Below, piece by piece: positions 29,050 to 39,683 of a DNA stretch of 64,000 nt (positions within the stretch are counted from its first letter, which is position 1; each line of letters starts with the position of its first letter). The position numbers and the translations under genes were made by a program. The stretch is from Nitrospira sp. (GTDB lineage: Bacteria > Nitrospirota > Nitrospiria > Nitrospirales > Nitrospiraceae): NCBI GenBank assembly GCA_024331125.1, contig JANDJI010000001.1:732761-796760 (forward strand), written 5' to 3'. The notes under the pieces are model-generated. The model saw nothing but the letters and a program-made list of their open reading frames with translations, ran no database searches and had not been told where the DNA came from.

Positions 29050-29325
29050 ATGAGCATCGCGACGGAGCGCACGGAGGCGAGAATCTTGACCATTGTTCAT
29101 GCACGAGGGGCTATTTCGCTCGAGGAACTGCTGTTGTGCCTGCCGGAATGGACTTGGAGCCAGGTGTTTACGAGTGTGGACGCCTTGAGTCGGCAAGGAG
29201 CGATTTGCTTGCGTCGCCGGAATTTCGAATATGAGTTGCGGCCGGCCTCTCCCCGGCCGGCCGGTTTCCTGGAAAAGCCTGAGAGAGTCCAAGCCGGAGA
29301 GCCGCATTCAGCGGCGTTTCCCTGA
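29050..29325 (+). CDS. small winged-helix-like protein
   Basis: The 91-residue product has a helix-turn-helix-like core: RILTIVHARGAISLEELLLC, WTWSQVFTSVDALSRQGAI and the wing strands CLRRRNFEYELRP. GGAGG lies 6 nt before the ATG at 29050. It could bind DNA, but the tail (about 65-91) is proline-rich and nothing shows the target. It lies alone after the CBS gene. Confidence 0.5.
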   Translation: MSIATERTEARILTIVHARGAISLEELLLCLPEWTWSQVFTSVDALSRQGAICLRRRNFEYELRPASPRPAGFLEKPERVQAGEPHSAAFP

Positions 29326-29449
29326 TTTCCTCTCCCCGCGCACTTCCGTTTTCCACCGTCGCCGTATTTTCATCTCTTCGCCGGGAAGCTTCACGCAAGG
29401 CATAAGAGGGCAGATGCGGCGGTAACAACCGCCTCCGCACGATCGGTTG

Positions 29450-30391
29450 TCAGGCGGCGGCTCTGCACAACCGTACCAGTTGCTCTTGCACGGCCGGGCT
29501 GATGTTGGTGAAGGCAAGACCGAACTCCCTCGGACCGATCCAGCGCACCGTCGCCCCCTCAATCAGGAGGGCATCGCCGGAACGACCTGAAAAAATGCAG
29601 CATTGTACGTCGGTGCCGATCGGAACGGACACCACGCTGCTGATCCGACATCCCCAGGGAGACAGGTCACACACCTCGCCTTTTCCGGCAACCATGCGCC
29701 CTTTGACGGCAAAAGAGCTTGGCAGGCGAAGCGGTACGCGCTCGCACCGGCGATGCTCGACGGTCCGTTTTTTCAACGTCTGGCTATCCCCTGCGTCGTC
29801 ATGCGGGCCTGAGAAGGAACGCATCCCGCTCATGCCACGACCTTGATTCCGAGGGTGGCCGAGCCGACTCGCAGAGCCTCCCGGCACGGTTTGAGAGGTT
29901 CGATCCAGCCACCGCCCGGTTTGCTGGAAAAATGATTTGACCCAGAGCCCCCACGAAGGACCCGTTGCTCGGCGAATCGAACGCGAACCACGAGTCGCCG
30001 TCACTGATTCGCCTTTTCCAGTGCAGAGATGCCTGATGCGGAGCGCCACGTCGCCAAAGTCGGGGCTCTCTTTTCTAATTACCCCATAAAGCTCCAAACT
30101 TTCAGAAAACCGGCCCTGCTCCTCCAACAACCGGGCCATGTGATAGAACACGTGCAGCCGTTCCTCGGAGGACAGAACGGGAGACGCCGCCGCTTGGCGA
30201 AACGCCGCGACGGCTTCGTCAGTGCGACCGACAGCCCTCCAGCACAATGCCATCTGAATGTACGCCTGGGCGGCATAGTGCGGATCTTTCGCGGCTTGCT
30301 CAAAATCCTCGATCGCCATGTGGAACATGTGCGCTTTTTTCAGCACCAACCCGCGCCGATAGAGATCGGCTGCCGACATTCGTTGGGCCAT
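29450..30391 (-). CDS. TPR-PilZ fusion protein
   Basis: The 313-residue soluble protein has an N-terminal TPR block (about 5-115; YRRGLVLKKAHMFHMAIEDF, AYIQMALCWRAVGRTDEAVAAF, VFYHMARLLEEQGRFSESLELY), a basic disordered linker, and a C-terminal PilZ domain (about 212-310) with RRCER (RxxxR) and CDLSPWGCRI (DxSxxG) intact. Cyclic-di-GMP binding is therefore likely, with the TPR part serving as the output docking surface. AGGAGG lies 9 nt before the ATG at 30391. Its target is unknown; type IV pilus machinery is encoded about 8 kb away. Confidence 0.8.
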   Translation of the reverse strand: MAQRMSAADLYRRGLVLKKAHMFHMAIEDFEQAAKDPHYAAQAYIQMALCWRAVGRTDEAVAAFRQAAASPVLSSEERLHVFYHMARLLEEQGRFSESLELYGVIRKESPDFGDVALRIRHLCTGKGESVTATRGSRSIRRATGPSWGLWVKSFFQQTGRWLDRTSQTVPGGSASRLGHPRNQGRGMSGMRSFSGPHDDAGDSQTLKKRTVEHRRCERVPLRLPSSFAVKGRMVAGKGEVCDLSPWGCRISSVVSVPIGTDVQCCIFSGRSGDALLIEGATVRWIGPREFGLAFTNISPAVQEQLVRLCRAAA

Positions 30392-30644
30392 CTCGAGAGT
30401 CCTCCTGTTCGTGATTGTTTCACTCAAAGAACCATGATCGACACAGCAAAAACGAGGCCTTGGCAAGCGTCAAATTTTCCCTATTTTTCAATGCCTTTCC
30501 CACCTTTAGCGACAGGATACAGAAGGGAGATCCCGACAGAGTGGCCTAGGATGGTACAGCCTCGGCATTCAATGCCTTGAATCTTTGTGGAGGGGAACCG
30601 ATTGTGTCCCACCCGCTTCGGCACGGGGGTGGTTCGGACGGAGT

Positions 30645-31418
30645 TCAGGAGGACAGTCGATCCTCCAACGCTCGGAGGAGATCCGAGGCGGACAAGACCC
30701 CGATGATGGTCCCGTCGGCGGTGACGGGAATATGCCTGATTACGTGTTTTTTCATGAGCGCGAGCGCATCGGCCAGGGGTTCGTCCTCTTCGATCGTCAC
30801 GATGGATCGACTCATGCAGGAAGCCACCGTCGTGGTATTGGGATCAAGACCCTTGGCGATGACTTTTCGACTCAGATCGGAATCGGTAATGATCCCGATG
30901 TAGCGGGAGCCGTCATCCACGATCAGCGCGTCGATTCGATATTTTTGAAACGTCTTCCCCACCTCTTTGATTGTCGACGTTCGAGCGATGCTCCGCACAT
31001 CATATGACGTGTAGTGCCGGACCAACGTTCGTTCTTCTCCTCCGCTCTTCTGGTTCACGGGTCTGCTCGCCAGGAGGCGGCTCCTCATCTCCAAGTCGGC
31101 CAGGCAGCTTTCCAAGACCTGTCGCCGCTGTTGAAGACTCTCACGCTCCATGTCATGGACGCCCGTTTCCTGCGCTTCCTCCGGCAGAAGCGCGGATTCT
31201 CCCGTTTTGGCGTACACGTACGCCTCGGCCTGATCGGAGGCGGCTCCGAAGACTTGTGCGATCAGTTCTTCGGCCTCTTCGTCGAAATCATCGATCGACA
31301 CAGACGCCCGTTTGCGTGAGAGAAACGGCTGGAATCTATCAAGCTGTCGCTTGAACCGCTCAATGTATCGTTTCAAGATGTCGCTTCTCGTCAATCCCGT
31401 TCGAACGGGTTTCGGCAT
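30645..31418 (-). CDS. CBS-domain protein with helical N-terminal region
   Basis: The 257-residue product has a charged, coiled N-terminal half (1 to about 130; repeated acidic and Gln-rich helices such as MERESLQQRRQVLESCLADL) and a C-terminal CBS pair (TSYDVRSIARTSTIKEVGKT to GIITDSDLSRKVIAKG, and VASCMSRSIVTIEEDEPLADAL to GVLSASDLLRALED). It likely senses adenine nucleotides and passes the state to a partner via the helices. A strong GGGAGGGGAGGAG ribosome binding site precedes the ATG. Confidence 0.8.
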   Translation of the reverse strand: MPKPVRTGLTRSDILKRYIERFKRQLDRFQPFLSRKRASVSIDDFDEEAEELIAQVFGAASDQAEAYVYAKTGESALLPEEAQETGVHDMERESLQQRRQVLESCLADLEMRSRLLASRPVNQKSGGEERTLVRHYTSYDVRSIARTSTIKEVGKTFQKYRIDALIVDDGSRYIGIITDSDLSRKVIAKGLDPNTTTVASCMSRSIVTIEEDEPLADALALMKKHVIRHIPVTADGTIIGVLSASDLLRALEDRLSS

Positions 31419-31630
31419 GATCTCCTCCCCTCCCTGCGCGGGAAGCTTATCTCAAGCGCGTAGACGGCTCAAGGCATTTTTCCGGTTGCGCGGACGGCGT
31501 AACCGACTCACCGTTCCATGACGCCGCGCCGGCCGACTTTTATGCAGAGAGACTTGCAACCGATTTCCAAAATCAGGCAAAGTGATGTCAAAACGGAGTT
31601 GAAAGATCCCTCGAAACCTGTCTCGTTTCA

Positions 31631-32050
31631 ATGAACGCCCGACTGGCTCCGCTCATCGGCCTTGCGCTTCCGATCGCCTTGATCTTGCACGGTTCCCCCG
31701 CGTGGGGCGGGTGGATTGCGCTCGATAAACGCCATCAGCCCCAGAGCAAACAGGTTGTGCATTATGATCCCGATACGATCCACCGAGACGGAAATTTGGT
31801 CACGATCTGGCAGTTGATGGACGTACAGTGGAGGGGGGAGTCCCCCACTCCACGTTTTCTATCGGCGACGACGCACAAGCAATTCGACTGCCGCCTGTGG
31901 CGCGTTCGGATCTTACAGGTCGTGGAGTTTTCGCGGAACATGGCGACCGGCAAATCAAGAAGCGGGTACATCGAAAACGCCAACTGGCAACCGATCGAGC
32001 CGCAGAGCGTCGATCACGGCCTGGGGGAAATCGTCTGCCGGACCCCCTGA
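31631..32050 (+). CDS. secreted surface-adhesin-E-like protein
   Basis: The 139-residue product has a signal peptide (about 1-26, cut near PAWG) and a small domain with the adhesin-E-like pattern: WIALD, VVHYDPDTIHRDGNLVTIWQLMD, then KQFDCRLWRVRILQVVEF and a final IVCRTP. Two cysteines may form a disulfide. Such proteins are common periplasmic or surface proteins of unknown function. It converges with glnA. Confidence 0.65.
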   Translation: MNARLAPLIGLALPIALILHGSPAWGGWIALDKRHQPQSKQVVHYDPDTIHRDGNLVTIWQLMDVQWRGESPTPRFLSATTHKQFDCRLWRVRILQVVEFSRNMATGKSRSGYIENANWQPIEPQSVDHGLGEIVCRTP

Positions 32051-32114
32051 CCGCCCTCATGGCTTCTCCCCGGCATGGCTCGACGGATGCCTCTTCGCCT
32101 CCTTTTGCCGCCCG

Positions 32115-33524
32115 CTACACGTCGTAATACAGGAAAAACTCATAGGGATGCGGGCGTAACCTGACAGGATCAATTTCCTTATCCCGCTTGTACTTGATCC
32201 AGGCTTCGATCAGATCTTCGGTAAACACCTCGCCTTTCAGCAAAAACTGATGGTCCTTTTCCAGGCAAGCGATCGCTTCATCCAAGCTCCCCGGCATCGT
32301 AGGAATGCCTGCGGCTTCTTTCGGGTCGAGATCGTATAGGTCTTTTTCCGCCGGCTCGCCCGGGTTGATCTTGTTCTGGATTCCGTCCAACCCCGCCATC
32401 AACATCGCCGGAAACGCGAGATAGGGATTGCACGACGGGTCCGGAAACCGCACTTCGATCCGTTTGGCCTTTGGGCTGGGCGAATACATCGGAATGCGGA
32501 TGCCGGCTGAGCGATTTCGGCTGGAATAGGCCAGCAGTACGGGAGCTTCGAATCCCGGCGTGATCCGCTTGTAGGAATTCGTCGTCGGATTGGTAAACGC
32601 GGCCAAGGCCGGCGCGTGTTTGAGGATTCCCCCGATGTAATAGAGACAGAGTTGCGAGATGCCCGCATATTCTTTTCCGGCAAACAACGGCTTGCCGTCT
32701 TTCCACAGGCTCTGATGGGTATGCATGCCGGACCCCGCGTCGCCGAAGAGAGGCTTGGGCATGAACGTGACCGTTTTCCCGTGCCGGCGCGCGACGTTTT
32801 TGACGATGTATTTGTACATCATCATGTTGTCGGCCGTTTTCACGAGCGTGTCGAATCGGATATCGATCTCGGCTTGGCCGGCCGTCGCCGTCTCGTGATG
32901 GTGTTTTTCCACGGCAATCCCTGCTTTTTCCATTTCGAGCACCATCTCGCTTCGGATATCTTGCTGCGTATCAGCCGGCGCCACGGGGAAGTAGCCTTGC
33001 TTATGGCGGATCTTCCCGCCCAAATTGACCCCCTCCTGGCCCATGTTCCAAACGCCTTCCTCGGAGTCGAGATAGTAATAGCCGCTGTGGCTCGTTTGGT
33101 CATAGCGCGCATGGTCAAAAATAAAAAATTCCGCCTCGGGCCCCCAATAAGACGTATCAGCGATTTTCGTGCTTTGGAGATACTTCTCGGCCTTCAGAGC
33201 CACGTACCGTGGATCGCGGTCATAATTCTGCCGTGAAACCGGGTCCACCACATTGCCCGTCAAACTGAGCGTCGGCACCGCGGTGAAGGGATCAAGACAG
33301 GCCGTCGCCGGGTCGGGGATCAGCAACAAATCGCTGTTATTGATGGCCTTCCAGCCGCGAATCGATGATCCATCGAGACCAGACCCGTCCTTGAACAACT
33401 GTTCCGTCAGCTCGCTCACGGGGACGCTCATGTGCTGCCACACGCCGGGCAAATCGACGAATTTCAGATCGACGATTTGCACCCTGTGTTTCTTGGCGAA
33501 CTCCAACACCTCGCGCACGTTCAT
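32115..33524 (-). CDS. glnA: glutamine synthetase, type I
   Basis: GlnA (469 aa) makes glutamine from glutamate and ammonia, the main ammonium assimilation step. It has [24 protein letters not shown], the ATP-binding [28 protein letters not shown] and [17 protein letters not shown]. Tyr397 in EKDLYDL is the adenylylation site of GlnE-regulated enzymes, linking this gene to the two GlnE-type proteins at 23-27 kb. AGGAGGG precedes the ATG. glnB lies 248 nt upstream on the same strand. Confidence 0.97.
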   Translation of the reverse strand: MNVREVLEFAKKHRVQIVDLKFVDLPGVWQHMSVPVSELTEQLFKDGSGLDGSSIRGWKAINNSDLLLIPDPATACLDPFTAVPTLSLTGNVVDPVSRQNYDRDPRYVALKAEKYLQSTKIADTSYWGPEAEFFIFDHARYDQTSHSGYYYLDSEEGVWNMGQEGVNLGGKIRHKQGYFPVAPADTQQDIRSEMVLEMEKAGIAVEKHHHETATAGQAEIDIRFDTLVKTADNMMMYKYIVKNVARRHGKTVTFMPKPLFGDAGSGMHTHQSLWKDGKPLFAGKEYAGISQLCLYYIGGILKHAPALAAFTNPTTNSYKRITPGFEAPVLLAYSSRNRSAGIRIPMYSPSPKAKRIEVRFPDPSCNPYLAFPAMLMAGLDGIQNKINPGEPAEKDLYDLDPKEAAGIPTMPGSLDEAIACLEKDHQFLLKGEVFTEDLIEAWIKYKRDKEIDPVRLRPHPYEFFLYYDV

Positions 33525-33772
33525 CCTTCCCTCCTTTTAGAAGCCATCCACATAGTCCGCCCAAACGGCAGTCGTCCTCCTCCTCCTCGTCGATCAAGCA
33601 TCCGTCAACTCAATCATGGCGGCCCGCCCAAGGCTGGCAGGGAATCGGTGCACCCCGCGTTTGACGACCGTTTTCGCGTCAAGCGGGGCTGCCGTGAGCG
33701 CGACGACGTGATTGCCTGGGATGACTCCGCCCGGTCTGATGGCTGGAATAAAACCGAAAGGGCATCGCCTTG

Positions 33773-34437
<665 letters not shown>

Positions 34438-36210
34438 TCAGCTTCCAGGATGACAATAGCCGTTGGTGATGGGCATCCGCCACTCCCTGCCGAAACCGCG
34501 AGGAGTGATCTTGACGCCAATCGGCGCCTGCCGTCGCTTATACTCGCTCCGATCAACGAGGCCGGCAACGCGCACGACCGTCTCCCGATCAAAACCCTGG
34601 GCGACGATGTCCTCGATCGACCGATCTTCTTCGACGTAGGCTTTCAAAATGGGATCCAGAATCGAATAGGGGGGGAGGCTGTCCTCATCCTTCTGATTCG
34701 GTTTCAATTCGGCGCTCGGCGGCCGGTCCAGGACGCGCTGCGGAATCACGGGGACGTCCGCCATGCGGTTGCGTAATCGAGCCAATTCATAGACCATGGT
34801 TTTGGGAACGTCCTTGATGACGGCAAACCCGCCGGCCATGTCGCCGTACAACGTCGCATACCCCACGCCCATCTCGCTTTTATTCCCCGTCGTCAACACC
34901 AGATGCCCGAACTTGTTCGAGAAGGCCATGAGAATCGTCCCTCGGATCCTGGCCTGTAAATTCTCTTCGGTCTGATCCGTCCGAGTCTCTCGAAACACCT
35001 GCGCCAGCGACCGGCGATAGGCTTCAAACAACGGCGTAATCGGAATCGTCACACACTCGACGCCCAGCCGATGCGACAGATCCGCAACGTCTTCGATGCT
35101 TTCCCTCGACGTGTACGGAGACGGCATGCAGATGCCGACTACGTGTTCCGCCCCCACCGCATCCACGGCAATAGCGGCGGTCAATGCCGAGTCGATGCCG
35201 CCGCTCAACCCAATGACGACATTCGTGAAACGGTTCTTCCCGGCATAATCCTTCACTCCCAGGACCAACGCTCGATACACCTCTTCAAGATCGCCGGGCT
35301 CCGGCTCCACACGGGACACAATCGGCGAACGGACGCCCGCGAAACCCGGCACCTCGACAGAAACCCGTTCGACCGCCTTGCCATTCTCCTTCGACGGTTT
35401 GTTCTCGTCTCCTCTACGCGATCGGCCTGGGGCGTTCTCCTCGATGTCAAGATCCGCCACCAGGAGATCCTCTTCAAATGCCCTGGCGCGCGCTACGACG
35501 ATCCCGTTTCGATCCAGAATCACGCTATTACCGTCGAACACCAGCTCATCCTGTCCGCCGACCAGGTTCACAAACGCGACAAAGGCGCTGTTCTCCCTCG
35601 CACGAGCCGCCAGTGCCTGCTCGTGAAGCCGGCGTTTGCTGATGAAAAACGGAGACGCGCCGATGTTCACGATCACCTCCGCTTGGGCCGATCCCGACCT
35701 TTCCCATGACCAAATGTCCTCGCCGATCGTCACACCGACCGTCGCACCGTGAAGATCGATCAACGGACCGGCCTGACCAGGGAGGAAATACCGCCCTTCA
35801 TCATGGACGCCGTCATACCGCAACACCCGCTTGAGGGACGAACACACATGGCGGCCGTCAGCCAGAATCGCTGCTGTATTGTATGATTCGTACCGATCAG
35901 GAGCGGCTCCGAACGGAGACTCCGCCGACCGTTTCGTCAACGGACCTTGCTCCACGTATCCGATCACTGCGACCAAACCGATGCACGACTTCGCAGCCTC
36001 TGCGAGCGCCCTCTTGTTCTCATCGATAAATCGAGGCTTGAGCAGAAGATCTTGGGCTGGATATCCCGTAATGGCCAGCTCGGGAAACACGACGAGATCG
36101 GCGTGAACCTGCCGAGCCTGGTCGATCACGGAACGTATGAGCCGGAGGTTTCCCTCGATGTCTCCGACCAACGGATTAATCTGGGCCAAGGCAAGCCGAA
36201 GGGCTGGCAT
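34438..36210 (-). CDS. nadE: NAD synthetase with glutaminase domain lacking its nucleophile cysteine
   Basis: The 590-residue product has an N-terminal nitrilase-type glutaminase domain (about 1-270) and a C-terminal ATP-pyrophosphatase NAD synthetase domain with SGGIDSALTAAIAVDAVG and KSEMGVGYATLYGD. In the glutaminase, the Glu (FPELAITG, Glu44) and Lys (Lys127 in SLKRVL) of the triad are present, but the motif normally ICEDxW is IGEDIWSW, with Gly163 (codon GGC) in place of the cysteine. As read, it could not hydrolyse glutamine and would need free ammonia. An apparent insert of charged residues lies near 262-285. Its ATG shares a nucleotide with the aroB stop (TGATG). Confidence 0.9.
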   Translation of the reverse strand: MPALRLALAQINPLVGDIEGNLRLIRSVIDQARQVHADLVVFPELAITGYPAQDLLLKPRFIDENKRALAEAAKSCIGLVAVIGYVEQGPLTKRSAESPFGAAPDRYESYNTAAILADGRHVCSSLKRVLRYDGVHDEGRYFLPGQAGPLIDLHGATVGVTIGEDIWSWERSGSAQAEVIVNIGASPFFISKRRLHEQALAARARENSAFVAFVNLVGGQDELVFDGNSVILDRNGIVVARARAFEEDLLVADLDIEENAPGRSRRGDENKPSKENGKAVERVSVEVPGFAGVRSPIVSRVEPEPGDLEEVYRALVLGVKDYAGKNRFTNVVIGLSGGIDSALTAAIAVDAVGAEHVVGICMPSPYTSRESIEDVADLSHRLGVECVTIPITPLFEAYRRSLAQVFRETRTDQTEENLQARIRGTILMAFSNKFGHLVLTTGNKSEMGVGYATLYGDMAGGFAVIKDVPKTMVYELARLRNRMADVPVIPQRVLDRPPSAELKPNQKDEDSLPPYSILDPILKAYVEEDRSIEDIVAQGFDRETVVRVAGLVDRSEYKRRQAPIGVKITPRGFGREWRMPITNGYCHPGS

Positions 36211-37364
36211 CAATTGGACCGACTTTTTGTCATGGGCCGCCCCCTTTTTGACGTGCCGCGACTCAAGATCATGTCATGCCGGCCCTCGCTGTACCATCGA
36301 TGAAACGTCGGTTCGTCGATCGGCGCCATCCGCACCCGGCCGATGGAAACAGGCCAGACACCGATCACCTGTCCCCCGGCGACCTTCTTGTCGTGCAACA
36401 TGGCTCTCCAGACCTTGGCCGACGGCCAAGGGGGCGCCGAATCGCGCAAACCGGCCATTCGGACGACGGCCCTGATTCGTTCGGCTACGGCCCGATCGCA
36501 GATTCCCAGGAAACAAGCCAGATCGGCCTCTTGCACCATACCGATTCCGACCGCTTCGCCGTGGATCAGTGAGCGATATCCTCCCAGTGTCTCCAAAGCA
36601 TGCCCGATCGTATGGCCGTAGTTCAGAATGCGCCGCCGGTCCGACTCTCGTTCATCGGCCGTCACGATCGCGGCTTTGATTTCACAGGACCGTTTGATGG
36701 CCGCGGTCATCGGAGCCGGCTCCCGTTTGAGCAGGCCGGGCATATGCCGTTCGACATACGACAAGAACGGTTCGTCCGCGATGATACCGTATTTGATGAC
36801 CTCCGCCAGTCCGGCGACCCACTCGCGTTTCGGCAGCGTCCGAAGCGTCATGGGATCGATCCAGACTTCTCGCGGCTGATAAAACGCTCCGATCAGATTT
36901 TTCCCCAGCCGATGATCGACTCCCGTCTTCCCTCCGACGCTGGAATCCGATTGCGCGATCAGAGTCGTCGGGATCTGAACGAAAGGAATCCCCCGCTGAT
37001 AGATCGCCGCCGTAAATCCCGCGATGTCACCGATGACGCCTCCGCCAAGCGCAAACACGAAGGAGGACCGCTCAAACCGATGGGCCGCCAGCACATCCAG
37101 GATTCGCCTCACCGTTGTCAGCGTCTTGGATTGCTCACCGGGTGGCAGCACGATGGGAACTGCCTCGACGCTGCACGAGGCCAGCTCGCGCAACACGGGA
37201 CGGAGGTAATGCCGGCTCACGTGACGATCCGTCACAACCGCCGCTTTCCCTCGCACCCCCAGCGCACGCACCCGATCCGCAAACCGATTCGCCAGGCCGG
37301 CTTGGATCAGAATGTTATAACTTCGGTCGCCCAGCGACACGGGCACCGTCGACAAGCGCGCCAC
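36210..37364 (-). CDS. aroB: 3-dehydroquinate synthase
   Basis: AroB (384 aa) makes 3-dehydroquinate in the shikimate pathway using NAD and a metal ion. Motifs are VVTDRHVSRHYL, PPGEQSKTL, ALGGGVIGDIAGFTAAIY, PTTLIAQSDSSVGGKTGVD, and the metal histidines in NYGHTIGHALE and HGEAVGIGM. The GTG at 37364 with AAAGGA 6 nt upstream gives the normal length; the frame stays open 72 codons further 5' without a start signal. The tail is longer than usual by about 20 basic residues. Confidence 0.93.
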   Translation of the reverse strand: MARLSTVPVSLGDRSYNILIQAGLANRFADRVRALGVRGKAAVVTDRHVSRHYLRPVLRELASCSVEAVPIVLPPGEQSKTLTTVRRILDVLAAHRFERSSFVFALGGGVIGDIAGFTAAIYQRGIPFVQIPTTLIAQSDSSVGGKTGVDHRLGKNLIGAFYQPREVWIDPMTLRTLPKREWVAGLAEVIKYGIIADEPFLSYVERHMPGLLKREPAPMTAAIKRSCEIKAAIVTADERESDRRRILNYGHTIGHALETLGGYRSLIHGEAVGIGMVQEADLACFLGICDRAVAERIRAVVRMAGLRDSAPPWPSAKVWRAMLHDKKVAGGQVIGVWPVSIGRVRMAPIDEPTFHRWYSEGRHDMILSRGTSKRGRPMTKSRSN

Positions 37365-37573
37365 CTTCCATCCTTTTTTGATCGTTAGACGCCATACATA
37401 GCAAGGAGCCTTCGACTTAGTCGGGTAGAGAAGACGGCCGAGAGCGGGGGGATCGTAACACAGCTCGGCATGGCGCGGAAAGAATGTGCGACGGACAGAG
37501 GAGAGCCCACGTACGCCGTTTCTCACTGGATGGAGCAATGGAGTCGAATCGGTCGAGACTCCTTTGCGCGCAA

Positions 37574-37620
37574 ACAACAAGCGCGGTGATGCATCTATGC
37601 ATCGCCGCGCGCTTGGTTGT
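37574..37620 (-). terminator. long hairpin after pilQ, likely terminator
   Basis: Two arms, near-complementary over about 21 nt and including GATGCAT/ATGCATC separated by CT, form a very stable hairpin 30 nt beyond the pilQ stop. On the minus strand it is followed by TTGTTGTTTG, weakly T-rich. It would end the pilMNOPQ transcript. Confidence 0.6.
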
Positions 37621-37649
37621 CATCCTGACGTTCTTAAGGCAGAACTTCC

Positions 37650-39683
37650 CTACGTCTTGACGATGGTCGGCGTCAAGAAAATGAGCAGCTCTTGTTTGGA
37701 CACCGACTCGGACTTATTTTTGAACAGCCAGCCGAGCACAGGGAAACGGGACAGATAGGGTACGCCTTGAATATTGTTCCCTTGTACGTCGACGAACACT
37801 CCGCCGATCACCATGGTTTCCCCGTCCCGGACGTTGACCTGCGTCGTCGCCTCACGGCGGTCGATGCTGGGACCGGCCGGGTTGCTTCGCGCCCCGACGG
37901 CATTCCGCGTCGCCCGCACCCGCAGTTGGATCCGCCTGGCCGGCTCATTTGGATCGCGGGAAATGATCGTCGGCGTCACGTTCAATTCCAAATTGGCGTC
38001 CACGAACGTCGTTTGTGTTCCTTGCAGCGACGTCGTTTGGAAAGGGATGGATTCGCCTTGGGAAATTTTGGCCTCCCGCCTGTCCATGGTCGTGATCTTC
38101 GGCGAGGCGATGACCTTGGTCAACCCCAGCAATTCCCCGGCGGACAACCGCATGTCCAATGCAAACCCGTCCGCCAATCTGCCGAACGTCCAGCCGATCG
38201 ATGGAACGGCCGGCAACCCGCCGACCTGAGCGGGCAAGTTGACCAGGAAATCCCGCGTGATACCAGTCGACGACGCGCTGGACCCCGTTCCCGAAGCCGC
38301 AGCGAAGGGACCGGTGACGTTGCCGACGAGGTGAAACTTGGTCGGCGTAAACTGCGAATCTTTGATGCCCCACTGGATTCCCATTCCCCTCGCGTAGACC
38401 GTATCGGCCTGGACGATGCGCGCCTCGATTTGAACTTGCGGCACCTCTTGATCCAACCCGTTGATCAGTTGTTCCAGCGCCTGCAGTTTGGTCCCCGTGT
38501 CCTTGACGACCAAGGCGTTCGTCGTTTGGTTGAACTGAATCATCCCTCGCGGGCTCAGCACGGGTCGCAACGCGGTCATCATCTCCTGCGCGGGGACGTT
38601 TCGCAGATAGAACAGCCGATTCACCAAATCCTCGGCTTTCGTCTTGGCCTCTTTTGATCGCGCTTCTTCATCCTGCTGCTTGGAGAGATTGGCTAGGGTA
38701 TCGATCCACACGATGGTTCCCTGGCGAATCATCCCGAGACCGTTCATTTTCAAAAGCATATCCAGAGCCTGATCCCACGGGACTCCGACCAACTTCATCG
38801 TGACCTTGCCCTTGACGCCTTCTCCCACCACGATGTTGAAGCCGCTGACTTCGGCGATCAATCGCAAGATGTTCGTAATCTCCGCCTGCTGAAAATCCAT
38901 GGAGATTCGACGTCCCACAAAACGGGTCGTCCCCACCTCGACGTCGCCGATTCGTCCCCCCTTCTCCGTCGCGGCGTCATCGGCTGTCATTTGGACGGTC
39001 TGAACCCGGAACCTCCCCTTGCCTATGTCCTGAGAAAACGCGGCGATTCTTTCAGGCGGTCGGGGGAAATAGGCCGACCCTTCAGCGTCACCGCCTCTCT
39101 TCATCCCTGTGCGCTCCAGGATGGGAAGAGATCCGTCATCACCCTCGCCGGTCTCACTACCGACCGACGGATCGTTATCTTGGCCCGACGATGCGGCGTC
39201 TCTGGGCTTAAGCGTCACCACAAAATCGGCTCCCCTCCGGGAGACAGAAAACTGCGGGCGATCGAGCACGTCGAAGACCAATCGCACTTTATCAGTGTGC
39301 TGTCCGATTCTGACCCTTTTGAGAAGGGGATGCCCCCCCGGCACGACCCATTTCCCGACTACCGGAATCGCCCCCGGAATATCGACGATCAGACGGGACT
39401 CGTCCAGCAACCGCGCCTCGGGATGCAGCGGACCATCGCCTTCAACGGACACGCTGACGCGATCGCCTTCGGTGCGCACCTGAACGTCGGTCACGGCATA
39501 GGGAACGGGCTTTACGACGATGTCCCGCCGCTGCGCCGCCTGGTGCTTCTCATGCCGATCCAGTTCTCCAAGAGAAAACACCGTCGCAGGACAGGCCGCG
39601 AGGATCATGACGGAAAGCCCCAGCCCCCCGACGAAACGCTTGGTTGTGATGAGACCGTACTCTTCGGAGAATAATGGTTTCAT
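37650..39683 (-). CDS. pilQ: type IV pilus secretin PilQ
   Basis: PilQ forms the outer-membrane channel of the type IV pilus. The 677-residue product has a signal-like N-terminus, an AMIN domain (about 55-135, with SVEGDGPLHPEARLLDESRLIVDIPG), a secretin-associated STN/N0 domain (ISMDFQQAEITNILRLIAEVSGFNIVV), N1 with NRLFYLRNVPAQEM, and the secretin barrel (IEARIVQADTVYARGMGIQW to QELLIFLTPTIV). The ATG at 39683 overlaps the pilP stop (ATGA). A long in-frame upstream extension is not used. Only one AMIN domain is visible. Confidence 0.95.
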   Translation of the reverse strand: MKPLFSEEYGLITTKRFVGGLGLSVMILAACPATVFSLGELDRHEKHQAAQRRDIVVKPVPYAVTDVQVRTEGDRVSVSVEGDGPLHPEARLLDESRLIVDIPGAIPVVGKWVVPGGHPLLKRVRIGQHTDKVRLVFDVLDRPQFSVSRRGADFVVTLKPRDAASSGQDNDPSVGSETGEGDDGSLPILERTGMKRGGDAEGSAYFPRPPERIAAFSQDIGKGRFRVQTVQMTADDAATEKGGRIGDVEVGTTRFVGRRISMDFQQAEITNILRLIAEVSGFNIVVGEGVKGKVTMKLVGVPWDQALDMLLKMNGLGMIRQGTIVWIDTLANLSKQQDEEARSKEAKTKAEDLVNRLFYLRNVPAQEMMTALRPVLSPRGMIQFNQTTNALVVKDTGTKLQALEQLINGLDQEVPQVQIEARIVQADTVYARGMGIQWGIKDSQFTPTKFHLVGNVTGPFAAASGTGSSASSTGITRDFLVNLPAQVGGLPAVPSIGWTFGRLADGFALDMRLSAGELLGLTKVIASPKITTMDRREAKISQGESIPFQTTSLQGTQTTFVDANLELNVTPTIISRDPNEPARRIQLRVRATRNAVGARSNPAGPSIDRREATTQVNVRDGETMVIGGVFVDVQGNNIQGVPYLSRFPVLGWLFKNKSESVSKQELLIFLTPTIVKT

